Part shown: positions 1-12,000 of the stretch, one piece after another
How positions within the stretch are numbered: the first letter of the stretch is position 1
How the letters are laid out: each line of letters starts with the position of its first letter
From: Ooceraea biroi
Taxonomy: Eukaryota; Arthropoda; Insecta; Hymenoptera; Formicidae
Direction of reading: 5' to 3'
DNA length: 64,000 bases
Assembly (NCBI RefSeq): GCF_003672135.1
Contig: NC_039506.1
Location: 22,848,497 to 22,912,496, forward strand
The notes under the pieces: generated by a model
What the model saw: only the letters and a program-made list of their open reading frames with translations
The model's database searches: none
What the model was told of the DNA's origin: nothing
Program-made: the position numbers and the translations under genes

Positions 1-1684
1 AACGGTTACATCAACAAAGTTAACACCAGCAATATAGGGATCATAACGAGAGAGCTGCTGCGTGAGAACATTGTTCGTGGCCAAGGCCTACTGGCACGAT
101 CCATCATCCAAGCACAGGCAGCCTCACCAACGTTCACACCAGTTTACGCAGCGTTGACGGCCATAATCAACTCCAAGTTCCCATACATAGGCGAGCTGGT
201 GCTGAAACGTCTGATTTTACTATTCAAACGAGGCTTCAAGAGGAATGACAAGTCGCTCTGCATCTCCACAGGAACATTTATCGCACATCTGATCAATCAA
301 TGGGTGGCCTACGAGATCATATCTCTGGAGATCTTGACTCTGTTACTAGAAACACCGACAGACGATTCCGTCGAGGTAGCTATAGCGTTCCTCAAAGAAT
401 GTGGCATGAAATTGACGGAGGTCTCACGGAAGGGTATCGAGGCCATCTTCGAGATGCTGAGGAATATCCTGCACGAAGGGCAACTGGACAAGCGTGTTCA
501 GTACATGATCGAAGTCACGTTCCAGATCAGGAAGGACGGATTCAAGGACCACGAGGCTGTTCTGGAAGAGTTGGATCTCGTGGAAGAAGAGAATCAATTT
601 ACTCATTTGATAAGATTGGATGAGAAGAAATTGGAGGCGGAGAACATACTAAACATATTTAAGTTCGAGGCGGATTACCTTGCCAACGAGGAGAAGTACA
701 AAAAGTTGAGCAAAGAAATTCTTGGTTCGGACGACAGTGACTCTGAGGGTGATTACGAGGACGGCGAGGAGGAAAGTTCAGACGAAGACAGCGACACAGA
801 ACAGACTGAAGAAAAGGCAGCCGTGATAACCGATGACACAGAAACAAATCTAACTGCTCTACGACAAATCATATACCTAACGATACATTCGTCTCTTGAC
901 TTTGAAGAGTGCGCGCACAAGCTGATGAAGATGCAGCTGAAACCCGGTCAGGAAATCGAGCTCTGCCACATGTTTCTGGACTGTTGCGCGGAGATGTGCA
1001 CGTACGAGAAGTTCTTCGGCCTCCTGGCTGGCCGGTTCTGCGCCATCAACAAGATATACGTGACGCCTTTCGAGCAGATCTTCAAAGACTCTTATCACAC
1101 GATACACCGTCTCAATACCAACAAGTTGCGTAACGTGTCGAAATTCTTCGCGCATCTGCTGTTTACAGATTCCATATCGTGGAACGTACTATCGTATATA
1201 AAATTGAATGAGGACATTACTAGTTCCAACAGGATATTCATCAAGATTCTGTTCCAGGAACTATCCGAGTACATGGGTTTAGCAAAATTGAATGAACGAT
1301 TAAAGGATGTGACGTTGCAGAAAGCGTTTGAGGGTCTGTTCCCCAGAGACGATCCAAAGAATACACGTTTCGCGATTAACTTTTTCACTTCAATCGGTTT
1401 AGGAGGCTTGACGGATGACCTGAAAGAACACCTGAAATCACCCGAAACCAACGATTGTACCAGCGTTAAGCAACAGCAAGGAAGATGAGCTTTCAAGTTC
1501 CGATGAATCTGTCTCCTCATCTAGTTCATCTAGTTCTTCCACAACTGAATCTTCATCATCGTCATCGTCATCGGAGGATAAAGTTCCGACAAAGAAGAAG
1601 AGTAAACAGAAAGAGAAGAGATCGAAATTAAAGAAGAAGAAGGAAGAAAAGCATAAGAAAACAGCAAAAACGAAAAAGAAGTAA
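1..1684 (+). CDS. CWC22: Pre-mRNA-splicing factor CWC22 (nucampholin), 3' part, with frameshift
   Basis: The reading frame is open from base 1, so the gene begins before the window. CWC22 is a spliceosome scaffold that also escorts eIF4A3 to deposit the exon junction complex in the nucleus. The first part reads as the end of the MIF4G domain (motifs such as NIGIITRELLRENIVRG and PTDDSVEVAIAFLKECG). It is followed by an acidic Ser/Asp/Glu linker (about 715-840) and the MA3 domain (about 850-1230; SLDFEECAHKL, EKFFGLLAGRFC, NTRFAINFFTSIGLGGLTD). The frame then ends early at 1486-1488. The family's usual tail is still present one frame over: from 1439 it reads HPKPTIVPAL, a long Ser run, then Lys-rich sequence to TAA at 1682-1684. 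Two bases appear to be missing from the A run at 1435-1437. This could be an assembly error or a true truncation. Family identity is certain from recalled conservation; the functional state of the tail is not. Confidence 0.93.
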
Positions 1685-2274
1685 AACGGCAAAAAAGGAC
1701 AAATAAGATAGATATAAGTTATAACTTATTATTATTATTATTTATGAATAATATAGGTATATCAATGTTTTTATTCTTATGAAATTTTATTAGTGACCAA
1801 GCTAACGACTTGTCGAAAGAATTTTTTATTCTTATTTCAATGATAAGTAATCTATCATACTTCCTGGAAATATTTTATTACATGTTCAGCAACAAGAAAG
1901 AAATAATAAAAAATAAATATAATATTTATTATCTTTTGTGTACATCATTTATTGCTTTATTTACTTACTTAGACCGAGAGTGTGCATACTAGTTATACTA
2001 TGCTCTTGCGAAATTCCCGGGTAATCGAGTTAGCAGTCTAGTAATGTATAGAAGCCTATGGATTCAGCAGAAAATCTAGTAACGTTGTCCTAGTGAGTCT
2101 TCTGAATGCACTATGCAGCCAATGTGCTCCTGAATGTCACCAATAAAAAACAAACTTCATGTTCGTATAATTGAAGAGTGTTGTATTTTGTACACAATTA
2201 ATGCAATATTTGGAAATTGTGTACAAAAAAGGGTGTGAAGAGAAATAAACCATAATTAAATAAGTTCTCACAGT
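1685..2274. other. CWC22-Cdk7 spacer
   Basis: This 590-bp AT-rich spacer lies between two same-strand genes. It should contain the CWC22 3' UTR (AATAAA-like hexamers occur, for example near 1915 and 2142) and the promoter and 5' leader of Cdk7. I see no conserved coding sequence; a 60-codon frame at 1810-1992 opens with TTG and looks like chance. Confidence 0.6.
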
Positions 2275-3876
2275 ATGGCAGAAAAGCTACGAAGATATGA
2301 GAAAATTGACTTTTTAGGTGAAGGACAGGTTAAGACTTTTTCTTATTTTCAATATCTTATATCTTGTTTCTTATAATAATATATAAAGTATCTCTTTTGT
2401 GATTATTTTTATATATTAACAACAATTATCAAATATTAACTTATAGTGTCATATATTTTATATAATGTTTAATTTGTCAATATTCAATAATTATACTCAC
2501 AATCAGTATGTTTGCTTATAATTATTTATGATTACGATATATAATTTATAATTACATTATTGTGAATACACATATAAATATAGACTGCTACATTTTAGTT
2601 TGCCACAGTTTACAAAGCAAAAGATGTGGAGACAAGTAAAATAGTAGCTGTGAAAAAGGTTAGTTATTTATTACTTCATATAAAGGTTTCCTATGATTCA
2701 TAAGGTGATATGTATAATTTTTTATATCTCTAGATTAAAGTAGGAAGTCGCGCGGAAGCCAGGGATGGTATAAACAGAACAGCTTTGAGAGAAATTAAAC
2801 TCTTGCAAGAGTTAAAGCACGACAATGTTATAGGACTGTTAGGTATACATTTTGTTTGGATTCAAAATTTGATTTAAAAAATTATAAATTAATAAAGTAG
2901 AAATGTAAAACTGAAAAATTAATTTCCTTAGAATATATGGAATAATTAAATAAAGTTATTGCGATATCAAAGATTATTGTGGTTCATCGCAGATTAATGG
3001 ACTGTTAAATTCTTGATTTTTAGATGTATTTGGTCATAAATCTAACGTGTCATTGGTATTTGACTTTATGGATACCGATTTGGAAGTGATAATAAAAGAC
3101 AACAATATAGTGCTAACCGCGGCCAACATCAAAGCTTACATGATTCAAACGCTGCAAGGTCTAGATTATCTTCACTTCAATTGGATACTCCACAGAGACT
3201 TGAAACCGAATAACTTGTTGGTGAATTCGGAGGGTGTTTTAAAGATCGGAGATTTCGGCTTGGCGAAATTCTTCGGATCACCTAACCGTATTAATACTCA
3301 TCAAGTGGTCACAAGGTGGTACAGATCACCCGAGTTACTCTATGGTGCCAGGCTTTATGGAACCGGGATTGACATGTGGGCAGTGGGTTGCATATTGGCT
3401 GAACTTCTGCTGCGAGTACCATTTCTACCTGGCGAATCCGATTTAGATCAGCTCACTAGAATATTTCAGGTATTTTTCATATTAATTCAATGTCTCTATG
3501 TGAAATAATCTTTTATTACTTTTATTAGACACTAGGCACTCCAACGGAAGAAACGTGGGCGGGAATGACTGAATTGCCCGATTTCATTCAGTTCAAGCCT
3601 TTTCCTGGCACGCCGTTGAAGCACATATTCACTGCCGCCGGTGACGATCTTCTAGATTTAATCGCTAGTCTCTTAAATGTCAATCCCTTGGAAAGATGCA
3701 CGTGCGATCAAGCGCTGCAGATGCCGTACTTTAATAACAAACCTGCACCGACACCTGGGCCGAAGCTGCCCTTACCCACGTCCATCAAACGTCAACCTGA
3801 AGAACGACCTAGTTTGAAAAGAAAATTGTTAGAATCAATTGAAGGTGCCTCTTTAGCGAAAAGATTGCAGTTTTAA
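2275..3876 (+). CDS. Cdk7: Cyclin-dependent kinase 7 (TFIIH CAK kinase)
   Basis: Five exons splice in phase: 2275-2328, 2599-2658, 2734-2842, 3024-3469 and 3529-3876. They predict 338 residues, close to the family's 346. The ATG is chosen because MAEKLRRYEKIDFLGEGQ aligns with the family N-terminus. Visible kinase parts are the Gly loop GEGQFATVYK, ATP-binding Lys37, the cyclin-binding helix NRTALREIKLL, catalytic HRDLKPNN (Asp133), DFG (Asp151), and a T-loop with Ser160 and Thr166 in SPNRINTHQVVTRWYRSPE. These match the two known activating phosphosites of CDK7. The protein partners cyclin H and MAT1, activates cell-cycle CDKs, and phosphorylates the RNA polymerase II C-terminal repeat in the nucleus. 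The short C-tail ends SLAKRLQF, similar to the vertebrate LPKKLIF end. All introns are short and have GT-AG borders. No disabling change is seen. Confidence 0.97.
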
Positions 3877-4206
3877 TTGCGACTGATAAAATTTGAGTAA
3901 AATAACTGAAACTAGAAAATATAAGTCGCGTGTAATAGCATTAACTTTGTGAGAAAAGACAGCTAGAAAAATGGAAATTCATGTTTTGATACTGTTGCGT
4001 TCACTGCAATGTAGATATTATTGCATTGCGAGAAGCACGCGTTGCTTTATATAAATATCATATGTTTTGCGAGAATTTCGCAATAGTAATTATATATATG
4101 TACTTGCTTGGAAGAAGTATGTGTGATCGAGCGTATAATTGTTTGAGAAGTCTTAGTTTCTTAAATCAAGTTTATAAAAAAATTTCGCGAGAAATAATGA
4201 TAATAT

Positions 4207-4212
4207 AATAAA
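4207..4212 (+). promoter_or_regulatory. Candidate Cdk7 polyadenylation signal
   Basis: A canonical AATAAA lies about 330 bp past the Cdk7 stop, a plausible 3' UTR length. No transcript data are available, and similar AT-rich hexamers occur by chance in this region. Confidence 0.35.
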
Positions 4213-5379
4213 TGAACATAATAGTGTCAATAATATTATGATTACTGGTATTAATATACTATAAGGTATAATAATATCACATTTTTCATCCCACTATTTT
4301 GGATCCTACTATTGTTGATGATTAGTTATTAAGAATAGGTAGGGATTAGGAAAAAACATGTGTTGAAAGATACAATATTATAATGCATTAATTAACTTTA
4401 TTAACTTATAAATTAATATGAAATATTTTATATTCACACGGTACAGATCATAGAGCATTTATTCTAATTCGAAGTAGTACGAAAAAGGCAACTATCTCAT
4501 TGCAAATCAGTCAATCTCGCGTTGAACGAGTCTCTTCTTTTACACAAGAATAATCCTTGCGATAAATATGGGCACACACACATACACACACAATGCTTCC
4601 TTCTGGCGTATTTGAATTCATTAATGCGTGATCGTATTATTAGTAAACTCGTTGACCTGTCTTAAAAAAAACTAACATATTACAACAGTATTCCAGATAT
4701 ATATTTTACGAAAAATCGAATATTGATCCAAAAACGTTTCTATTCAATCATTCGACGATCTTATTGATGCACGTTTCGCAAATAACACGAATTTGAATGT
4801 GCTACATTAAAAACGTCTAACTCGTTAGTGAAGTTGTGTCTCCAGCATCCCCCTCTTTTTCGCACACAACACACGTATATCGGCCAGCCAGTCACTTCGG
4901 TACATACAAGAGAATTTGTAATTTATTATACTAATTTATTAAAAATGCGCACACACATATCAACATGAATTAGCTATGTTCGAACTCGATGAAACAGGAA
5001 AAGAATTTCATTCATGCGTTGCTACATTCCTTAATGTACAACAAATGTAACAATGTCTTATATTTAACAAATATCTTAAATTTAACAATGACGAAGAATT
5101 AGACGAAATTATGATACGTACCTTGCATACGTGCAATTTAAAACGAGATATAATAAGATGTGTTCAAATATTTCAGCGTTACATTTACGTGTTTTGCATA
5201 TTTTCTTTCTTCAAACTGTGATTTGCTTTGGATGCTTGCGCGCTTTCAGTATATCTTTGTTCTACATGTAATGGACAATAAAGATAGACTGAAAGTACGT
5301 GAGCCACCACACTGTGCGTTTGAAAAACTATTCGACGTGACAGAAATAAAGCAGTTCTTCATAAAGTAAAGCGCATAAT

Positions 5380-5860
5380 TAATTTTAATGCAAGATGCAG
5401 TTGCAAGTTACGGCCCTTATAATAAGTGGGTTCCACGATAAAAAAAAGATTTGTCTTTTGAAGCAATCCATTTTTTGACTTGCTCAACATTTTGAAAGTG
5501 CGTATCTTCAAGTGTGCGCTGCATTGATAGGAACAAGTGATAATCAGATGGAGTAATGTCAGGAAAATACGCGGGGTGGAGTAAGATCCATCCAAGATCC
5601 AATAACTTTGCTTTCTTTCACGGACTTAGCGACATGTGTTCTGGTTTTGTCGTGCAAAAGAACCTTTACGTCTTTTGTTCACTATTTGCGGTCGTTTATT
5701 GTGCAATACTTGTTGTAAAAAGAGACGAAGAGTGAGTTAAGCGACGTTAGTGCAACTGGGCCTTAATCACTTAATGGATGGAGCAGAATCAGGAAAAGTT
5801 TCAATAATGGTTCAGTGGAGCTTCAGCGGTTGTTTTCATTAATTGTTGTTCACTTACCAC
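5380..5860 (-). pseudogene. Mariner-family transposase fragment
   Basis: Read on the minus strand, the segment 5417-5660 gives recognisable pieces of the C-terminal half of a mariner transposase: LLHDKTRTHVAKS (normally LLHHDNARPHVA) and PDITPSDYHLFLSM, containing the third catalytic Asp of the DD34D triad. These are followed by a weak match to the FQNVEQVKKWIASK region. The pieces lie in two reading frames, the N-terminal half is missing, and stops interrupt the upstream part. The element is therefore dead and truncated. Family assignment rests on these motifs; the outer borders are approximate and no terminal repeats were identified. Confidence 0.8.
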
Positions 5861-8800
5861 GCTCCATAATTTTTACGCGTTATAAATAAATTTATAAACA
5901 ATGAATATTTTATGACAATAATTCCCCAACTGTTTATTTATGTGCTTTGACATACAACAAATGCAATCAAATTTACTTATTTACATCATTTTAACGTCAT
6001 CAGGGATGTCAACCCTCAAAACTAAGTGTAACACCTAATAAAAAGAATTCTAAAACAGAAATTATATAAAACATTATTTTAATATATTCGAAATTTGTAC
6101 AGAACTCATGTAAACAAAATTTATCATTTTCGAATCTTGACATTGAATTTCGCAAGCAAAAATGTTTTACTATATGTAGTTGGTGAACTGATGTACTTCG
6201 CATTAAAAATAATCTCGTCTACAAATTGTTAATTAAAATTCTACTTGTAATAATATAAAATATATAAAACTAATGTGTGCACTTGTAACTCTTACGAAAA
6301 GTGTAAGCTATGCATTCATTTACATAAGTGTATCATTTACTTTTCACGCGTAGAATATTTAGATATAGCGATAATATGGTTTTGATATCGACGAAATAAT
6401 ATGCAATACCTAAATACTTTTCACTTTACGAACATATTACTTTAAATTATCCTTTCAGTCCCTTCATGCGACTATTAATACAAACTTAGCTCTTCTCCAT
6501 GTGATTTATTCAATAATGTCTTCCTTATTAAATACTTGGCCTGTAAAAGCTTTCAAAAGCACATAAAATCTCTCGAGAACGATTGAATATAATCTGTTCT
6601 GTACGATAGGCTACATTGCGAATAGAATGTCATATAAAACCCTCTCGTTTAATCGGCATTTGAATTAAAAACGCAGTCTTGTGGATCAACAATATAATTT
6701 ACTTTCCTTGCGAATATACTACTGTTTATGAAAAGTTCGACGTTTTATCATGAATAAAAGAAAAACTTCAGAAATTTTGAGAAAATTCATTTTTGTATTG
6801 CAAACTTCGGAGGAGCATATACGACGATACAAAAGAAACTATTGTGTAAATTATTGATTAGTCGTGTGCATGTGTGTGGCGCGCGCGCGCGCGTACATGT
6901 ATAATGTTGTTAATTATTTAAATTCGATTATTCCACGCGTTATAAAGAAACATTCGTTACAAGAAACGAAGTATATAAACTAACGAGTCGCATAGGAGTT
7001 CGGGACACTCTACGTATAAGTTTTAACGATTAGGCACAACATTCATGAAGCAACAAAAATCCTTTTCGTGTTCTCCGTGTGTTCAAATCATGATTTCATT
7101 GTATAGAACATACTTTTACACAGATTATTTCTCCTTAGATTTTATCATAATATTAAAAGTAGAAATACATACATTCCATCGTGTCAATATTGGTTTTCTT
7201 TTCATTTTAATACATTATATATATATATTTGATAATCAGTCCAAGGCAAACTTTATCCGTGACAATGTGTAATACAATATAGCTATTATATCTTCGCATT
7301 TCCCTTTTTAAATCATTCTATCTATATATTACTTTCTTTTAAAAAATGTATATACTTAACATTTAATATATATATCTCTTTAAAATATTTACAATCAATG
7401 CTATGATACAATGTTTTAAATCGTTTCTTGTATTCATGGCTTACAAGGCAATTATTCAATATAACTATTATTCTTATATCTTAATAGTGTTATTATGTAA
7501 TAAATGTGTTTTTTGTTTTTACAATCATTGTATATTTATACTAGGATTATGTATAATACAAAGTAGAATATTACAAGATTTTGACATATTTCTATGTGTG
7601 ACATTTCTATTATATACACAGGAAGTGCACGATAATTATGCTTGCAAATTGTTGTTTTTTTTTTTCATTGTTATTGCATCAATTCTCTGTTTCTAAATTT
7701 TGTTTTTTTTTCAGCATTTTCAGCAAAATTGGCCGGAAATTTATTTCAGTTAAATTACAAACGATACTAAATTCCGAAAATGTATTTTTGTTATCGTTTA
7801 AGGCTCGCGACAAGAGCAAAAACGCCTGCTAAGTAAATTACGTAAATTAATCCCATATTTTCACAATTTCTTTATTTTATAAATTAATACTCTACCCACA
7901 AGACGTATGAATAAATAAGTGCAATACAACTCATTTCTTAATTTAATTATTAAATATTCCGAAATTATAATATTAATTTTCGAGAAATTTAAAGTAAAAA
8001 ATATATATTTTATGTAGTATTTTTCATTAGAAATTGCTTACAATACTGTTTTGTACAAAACTATGATGGAACCAAAACGTATAATTATTTCTTCAAATTT
8101 CATTGGACAATACATAATAAATACTGTCCGCAAAATATTATAATGCACAGTTCAGAATTGTACAGGATCATAGAATTGTACGTGTATGAAATTTCACAAG
8201 ATTTAAAAACGCATCTATATTGTAGCATAAGCTATTTTTCCATACAATATATATACGATTATAATAAAATATATATATGCTATTATTTACATATACAATT
8301 ACAGTGTCACCAAACTGTTAAATCAAGTATGCGTAATTCAGAAATGGTGCAAAAGTATAATTAAAAAATAGTAATTGAACACGTAAAATAACATTTAAGT
8401 CGTAATCTGTAACAAATCTCCGTAAATGCTTAACGACCTAGCGACGTAAATAGCATATGCTACCTCTAGCGTGATGTAACTCAATGTATCCCACTGGAAT
8501 TCATTGCGTTAAGAATATTCTGTATTCTAACGGAGAATTATATTTCGCGTCTATTTCAATGTATCGTTGCGTTCGCGGATTGTGTACGCGAGATAGAGGA
8601 TTGTAATTACTTGGGGGAAAATTCGTTCGTTCGTTCACGAATAAATAAACGTTTAAAATTAAACGTAACGTAATCACAGATAACGACTCATCATGAGACC
8701 CTCCTCAAATACTGTATGCAATATCACTTTGCGTCTCTCGATCAATGCGAAAGAACCAATTTTTATTAGAGTATACAGGATTTCAATGGGATACACCGGA

Positions 8801-8812
8801 ATATATATATAT

Positions 8813-8864
<52 letters not shown>
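8801..8864. repeat. (TA)n microsatellite
   Basis: About 64 bp of TA repeat with two TACATA interruptions, about 140 bp past the flippase stop codon and therefore probably within its 3' UTR. Confidence 0.95.
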
Positions 8865-8867
<3 letters not shown>

Positions 8868-8894
8868 CGAAATGTTCGTAATCAAGTGAATCGA

Positions 8895-8907
8895 GGGGGG
8901 GGGGGGG
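8895..8907. repeat. G13 homopolymer
   Basis: Thirteen consecutive G on the plus strand, which would be a C13 tract in the flippase mRNA. It is a likely site of length error in sequencing or of natural polymorphism. Confidence 0.95.
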
Positions 8908-8960
8908 AATCTACTAGAAAACACTTGCACTTCAGTATCCGCGCACTGAATCGATTATCG

Positions 8961-8982
8961 TTATATATATATATATATATAT
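8961..8982. repeat. Short (TA)n microsatellite
   Basis: An 11-unit TA tract about 20 bp downstream of the flippase stop codon. Confidence 0.9.
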
Positions 8983-9002
8983 GTACATATATATCCGAGA
9001 TA

Positions 9003-12000
9003 TTATAAATTAATAGTGTCCAGACTGTGCGAGTTTCTGGTTGCACTATTATCCTTCGGCGACGTACTGGCGACATTGACCTGTTTCGTAACGTTGTTCG
9101 TGAATGGCATGGAGAACTTAAAGTCAGCACCGTTCGGCAACTTGCGCATGATCTTGCCGGACGTGATGAGCCTGCCGAAGCCCTCTTGGTGGGCAAACGC
9201 GTAGCCGGAGCGTAGGGATCGGCGCGTTCGTCTTGTGGACGGTGTACGTAGGATGTCCTGGCTCTGGCGGGAACGCAGCTGCGCCAGTCGCTGTTTCAGT
9301 CTCACCCTATCCGATAGCGTCGGCCTGACGTCAATGAAGAAGAATCGCCACGACAGCACCGGTATCACGAGGATTATACAGGATATTACCGTCGTGAACC
9401 AAAAGGTTGCTTCTGACATCGCCTGCGTGTACGAATAAAGTTTTTTCAGCGCTGCCAGCTTACGTCATTTCAGATGGGAAAATATACAAATAGAGAGACG
9501 AAAATACACACGTACCATCGTAAGGCTGCCGACGTAACTACCGCCTATGACGAAGTTGTAGAAGTAATCTAGAATAAAGTACCAAATGAGTGAACCCCAC
9601 ACCATGATGTGGTTGACGATCGTCCAGTACGATGTGTCGAGGGCTATCTGTACGGTCACTACTATGACTAATATGGTGGCCACTACGCTGCCTAGTAGCA
9701 TGTGATCGGAAAGTACGTAACCCTTTGGTGATACCCCGTCTCTGTACGTTCCTGTTGAAATACGTCAGATATCAATTTTGTCCGTTATTACAAAAGAATC
9801 AATAGTCTCTATATTATGTACGATTTCGTTTTTATTTTTATAGCGTGTGGTTTATTCTTATCATTTTTTAACAGATATAAAACAAGCAGAATATACTTAC
9901 CATAAGGTACTAGAAATAATACACAACTAGCGAAAAACCCATGTATAGCGCTCCAACAGAATTCTTTCTTGTTAAAGAGTAAATTTTGCAGTCCTGGTGC
10001 GTATAGCTTCGGATACATCAGACTGTTCTTGTCGTTAACGTCCTGATCAAAAATACCAACAGCCAAAACCGGTAGTGAAGTGTAAAACAGATTGTAGACA
10101 GAAATGTACATAGGATCAAACACAGTCTGCAAGAAAATGTATGCCGATGACTTTTTATGCAGCTTTAAATGTTCGCGTCGTTGTATTTAGCATTTATTCG
10201 CGGTGCGTTATCAGAAAAGAGATACAATTCATTGTCCCGAATCTCAACTTTGGAGCACAGAGCTCTTACAAAGGAGTATCGTGAATCATATTCGCCTTAA
10301 AGACATCATTTGTTTTTTTTCTTTCGCGTAATTCACATTCTCTATTATTTTTTATATACTATATTTATCGGTAAAGCACCGAAAGTCTTACCTGTGCGCT
10401 GAATCCGCAGAAAAAGGCAAACCAGATGTGGCAGAGAGTGAACGCGAAATTCTTATAGAAAAAATATCTAAGGAATTTACTCATTCTGTAGTACGACCAT
10501 CTGCCGTGAACCAGAAGCAGTCTCTCCAAAAATCTGAACTGCCCGATTGAATAATCGGACGCCAATACGGCTTGCAGGCCCTCCTGTCCGCTGATGCCGA
10601 CACCGATGTGAGCAGTTTTTATCATCGAGACATCATTGGCGCCGTCGCCGATGGCCAACGTTACCGCGGACTTATTTTTCTTGATTAATTCGACAACCAT
10701 TGCCTTTTGCAGCGGCGTTACTCGGCAACATATTACAGATTTACCTGATAGAAATTCAAGGTTTGAAGTAATCTAATTTAAATCAAAGCCTTTAAAGCTT
10801 AATATCGACTTACATTGACTCGACACTTCTAGGAAAAGCTGTTCCAACTGCGGATGTAACGCGTGAACCAGAGAATGCCCATTGATAACCACCGCGAATT
10901 CCGTCGGGGTTTCCATCTCGTGTTCGTCCTGCTCCTCTCTGCTAGGATTGTACTCTGTATCGCTGCTACGCAGAAAGAGAAAACGAAAGGCTTTTAAGCA
11001 AATTGATGATTACTCGGGTTTTTTAATTATGCGGTTTTAAAGTCGAAAATAACGACCTAATACTTGCTTGATTTGTTAGATTAAAAAAAACTTTACTCAG
11101 CTCACGCTGTATATAGTTATAACAAGAGTTGTACTCTGTGTGTGCGTGTATGTGTTCTGAGAAGACTCAAAAGGTTTACTAAAAGTAACTTTAGTTACTT
11201 CTGGTTGTTAGAAAGATAATACATGTTAATTATAGACGGTATAGTGCGTTCTATTTAAATATCCGCAAATACGAGAATGTGTCACAAGCAATGTACCAGT
11301 TTGTTATTGTTATCAATAATATTAATTATTAAGCATACAGAAAGAGAAGGAGTGAGTATCAAGCATCATGATCAAATTTTAGTTAGCTACGAGTACTGAA
11401 TCATAGAATAATAAATTGTAGGGGAGAGAGTTTCGATTTAATTCGATGTGATATCTGAAGTAGCTTAAGAAAGCCAATCTAGCATAACATTCTAAATGTG
11501 GTCACATCGTGATTACACTATCAAGAAGAAGAACGCAGCCAGTTCTGATATTTTCGACTCGATGATACGTTCGACAGAAATACGACAGACAGCTTCGTAA
11601 TGCTTTTTAAATTACATATAAAAAACATGGATACTATTGAACTCGCATGCAAAAAATTAAACTTCGTAAGAGACAAAATGGAAGAATAGAATTCATAAGT
11701 TTTAATGCCACAAATCAAGCGTTTTACTAGCAAAATTTAGCTCAGTATTCTCTGAACATAAATATTTCGAAACATTTCATTTTGCACCTCGATCCTTTAA
11801 ATACTTTTGTTTTAATTTCAAATGATTTGCAATGTCGCCTAAACGAGATTCGCAAGCTCTGATTCGCAAGCTTTGATAGAAGACGCATACACGTTTAACA
11901 ATTAAGTGTACGAGAAGATTCTTAGGCATAGCTATATGAACACAGAAAGCATTACATAGCATATCACATTCAGTACAATTTTTCTTTTTTTTAATATGTT

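Larger units (their letters stand above)
3877..9002. other. Convergent spacer between Cdk7 and ATP8B
   Basis: The stretch of 5.1 kb lies between two converging genes and must contain both 3' UTRs. It is strongly AT-rich, with many small chance frames and no conserved host domain. It contains a mariner transposase remnant (about 5380-5860), a GC dinucleotide run near 6880-6893, and TA repeats and a G13 tract at 8801-8982. A long 3' UTR for the flippase gene is possible but cannot be bounded from sequence. Confidence 0.6.

Noticed and set aside
300..623. Long alternative frames over CWC22 on both strands
   Set aside because: They overlap a conserved coding region, show no family resemblance and are shadows of the true frame.
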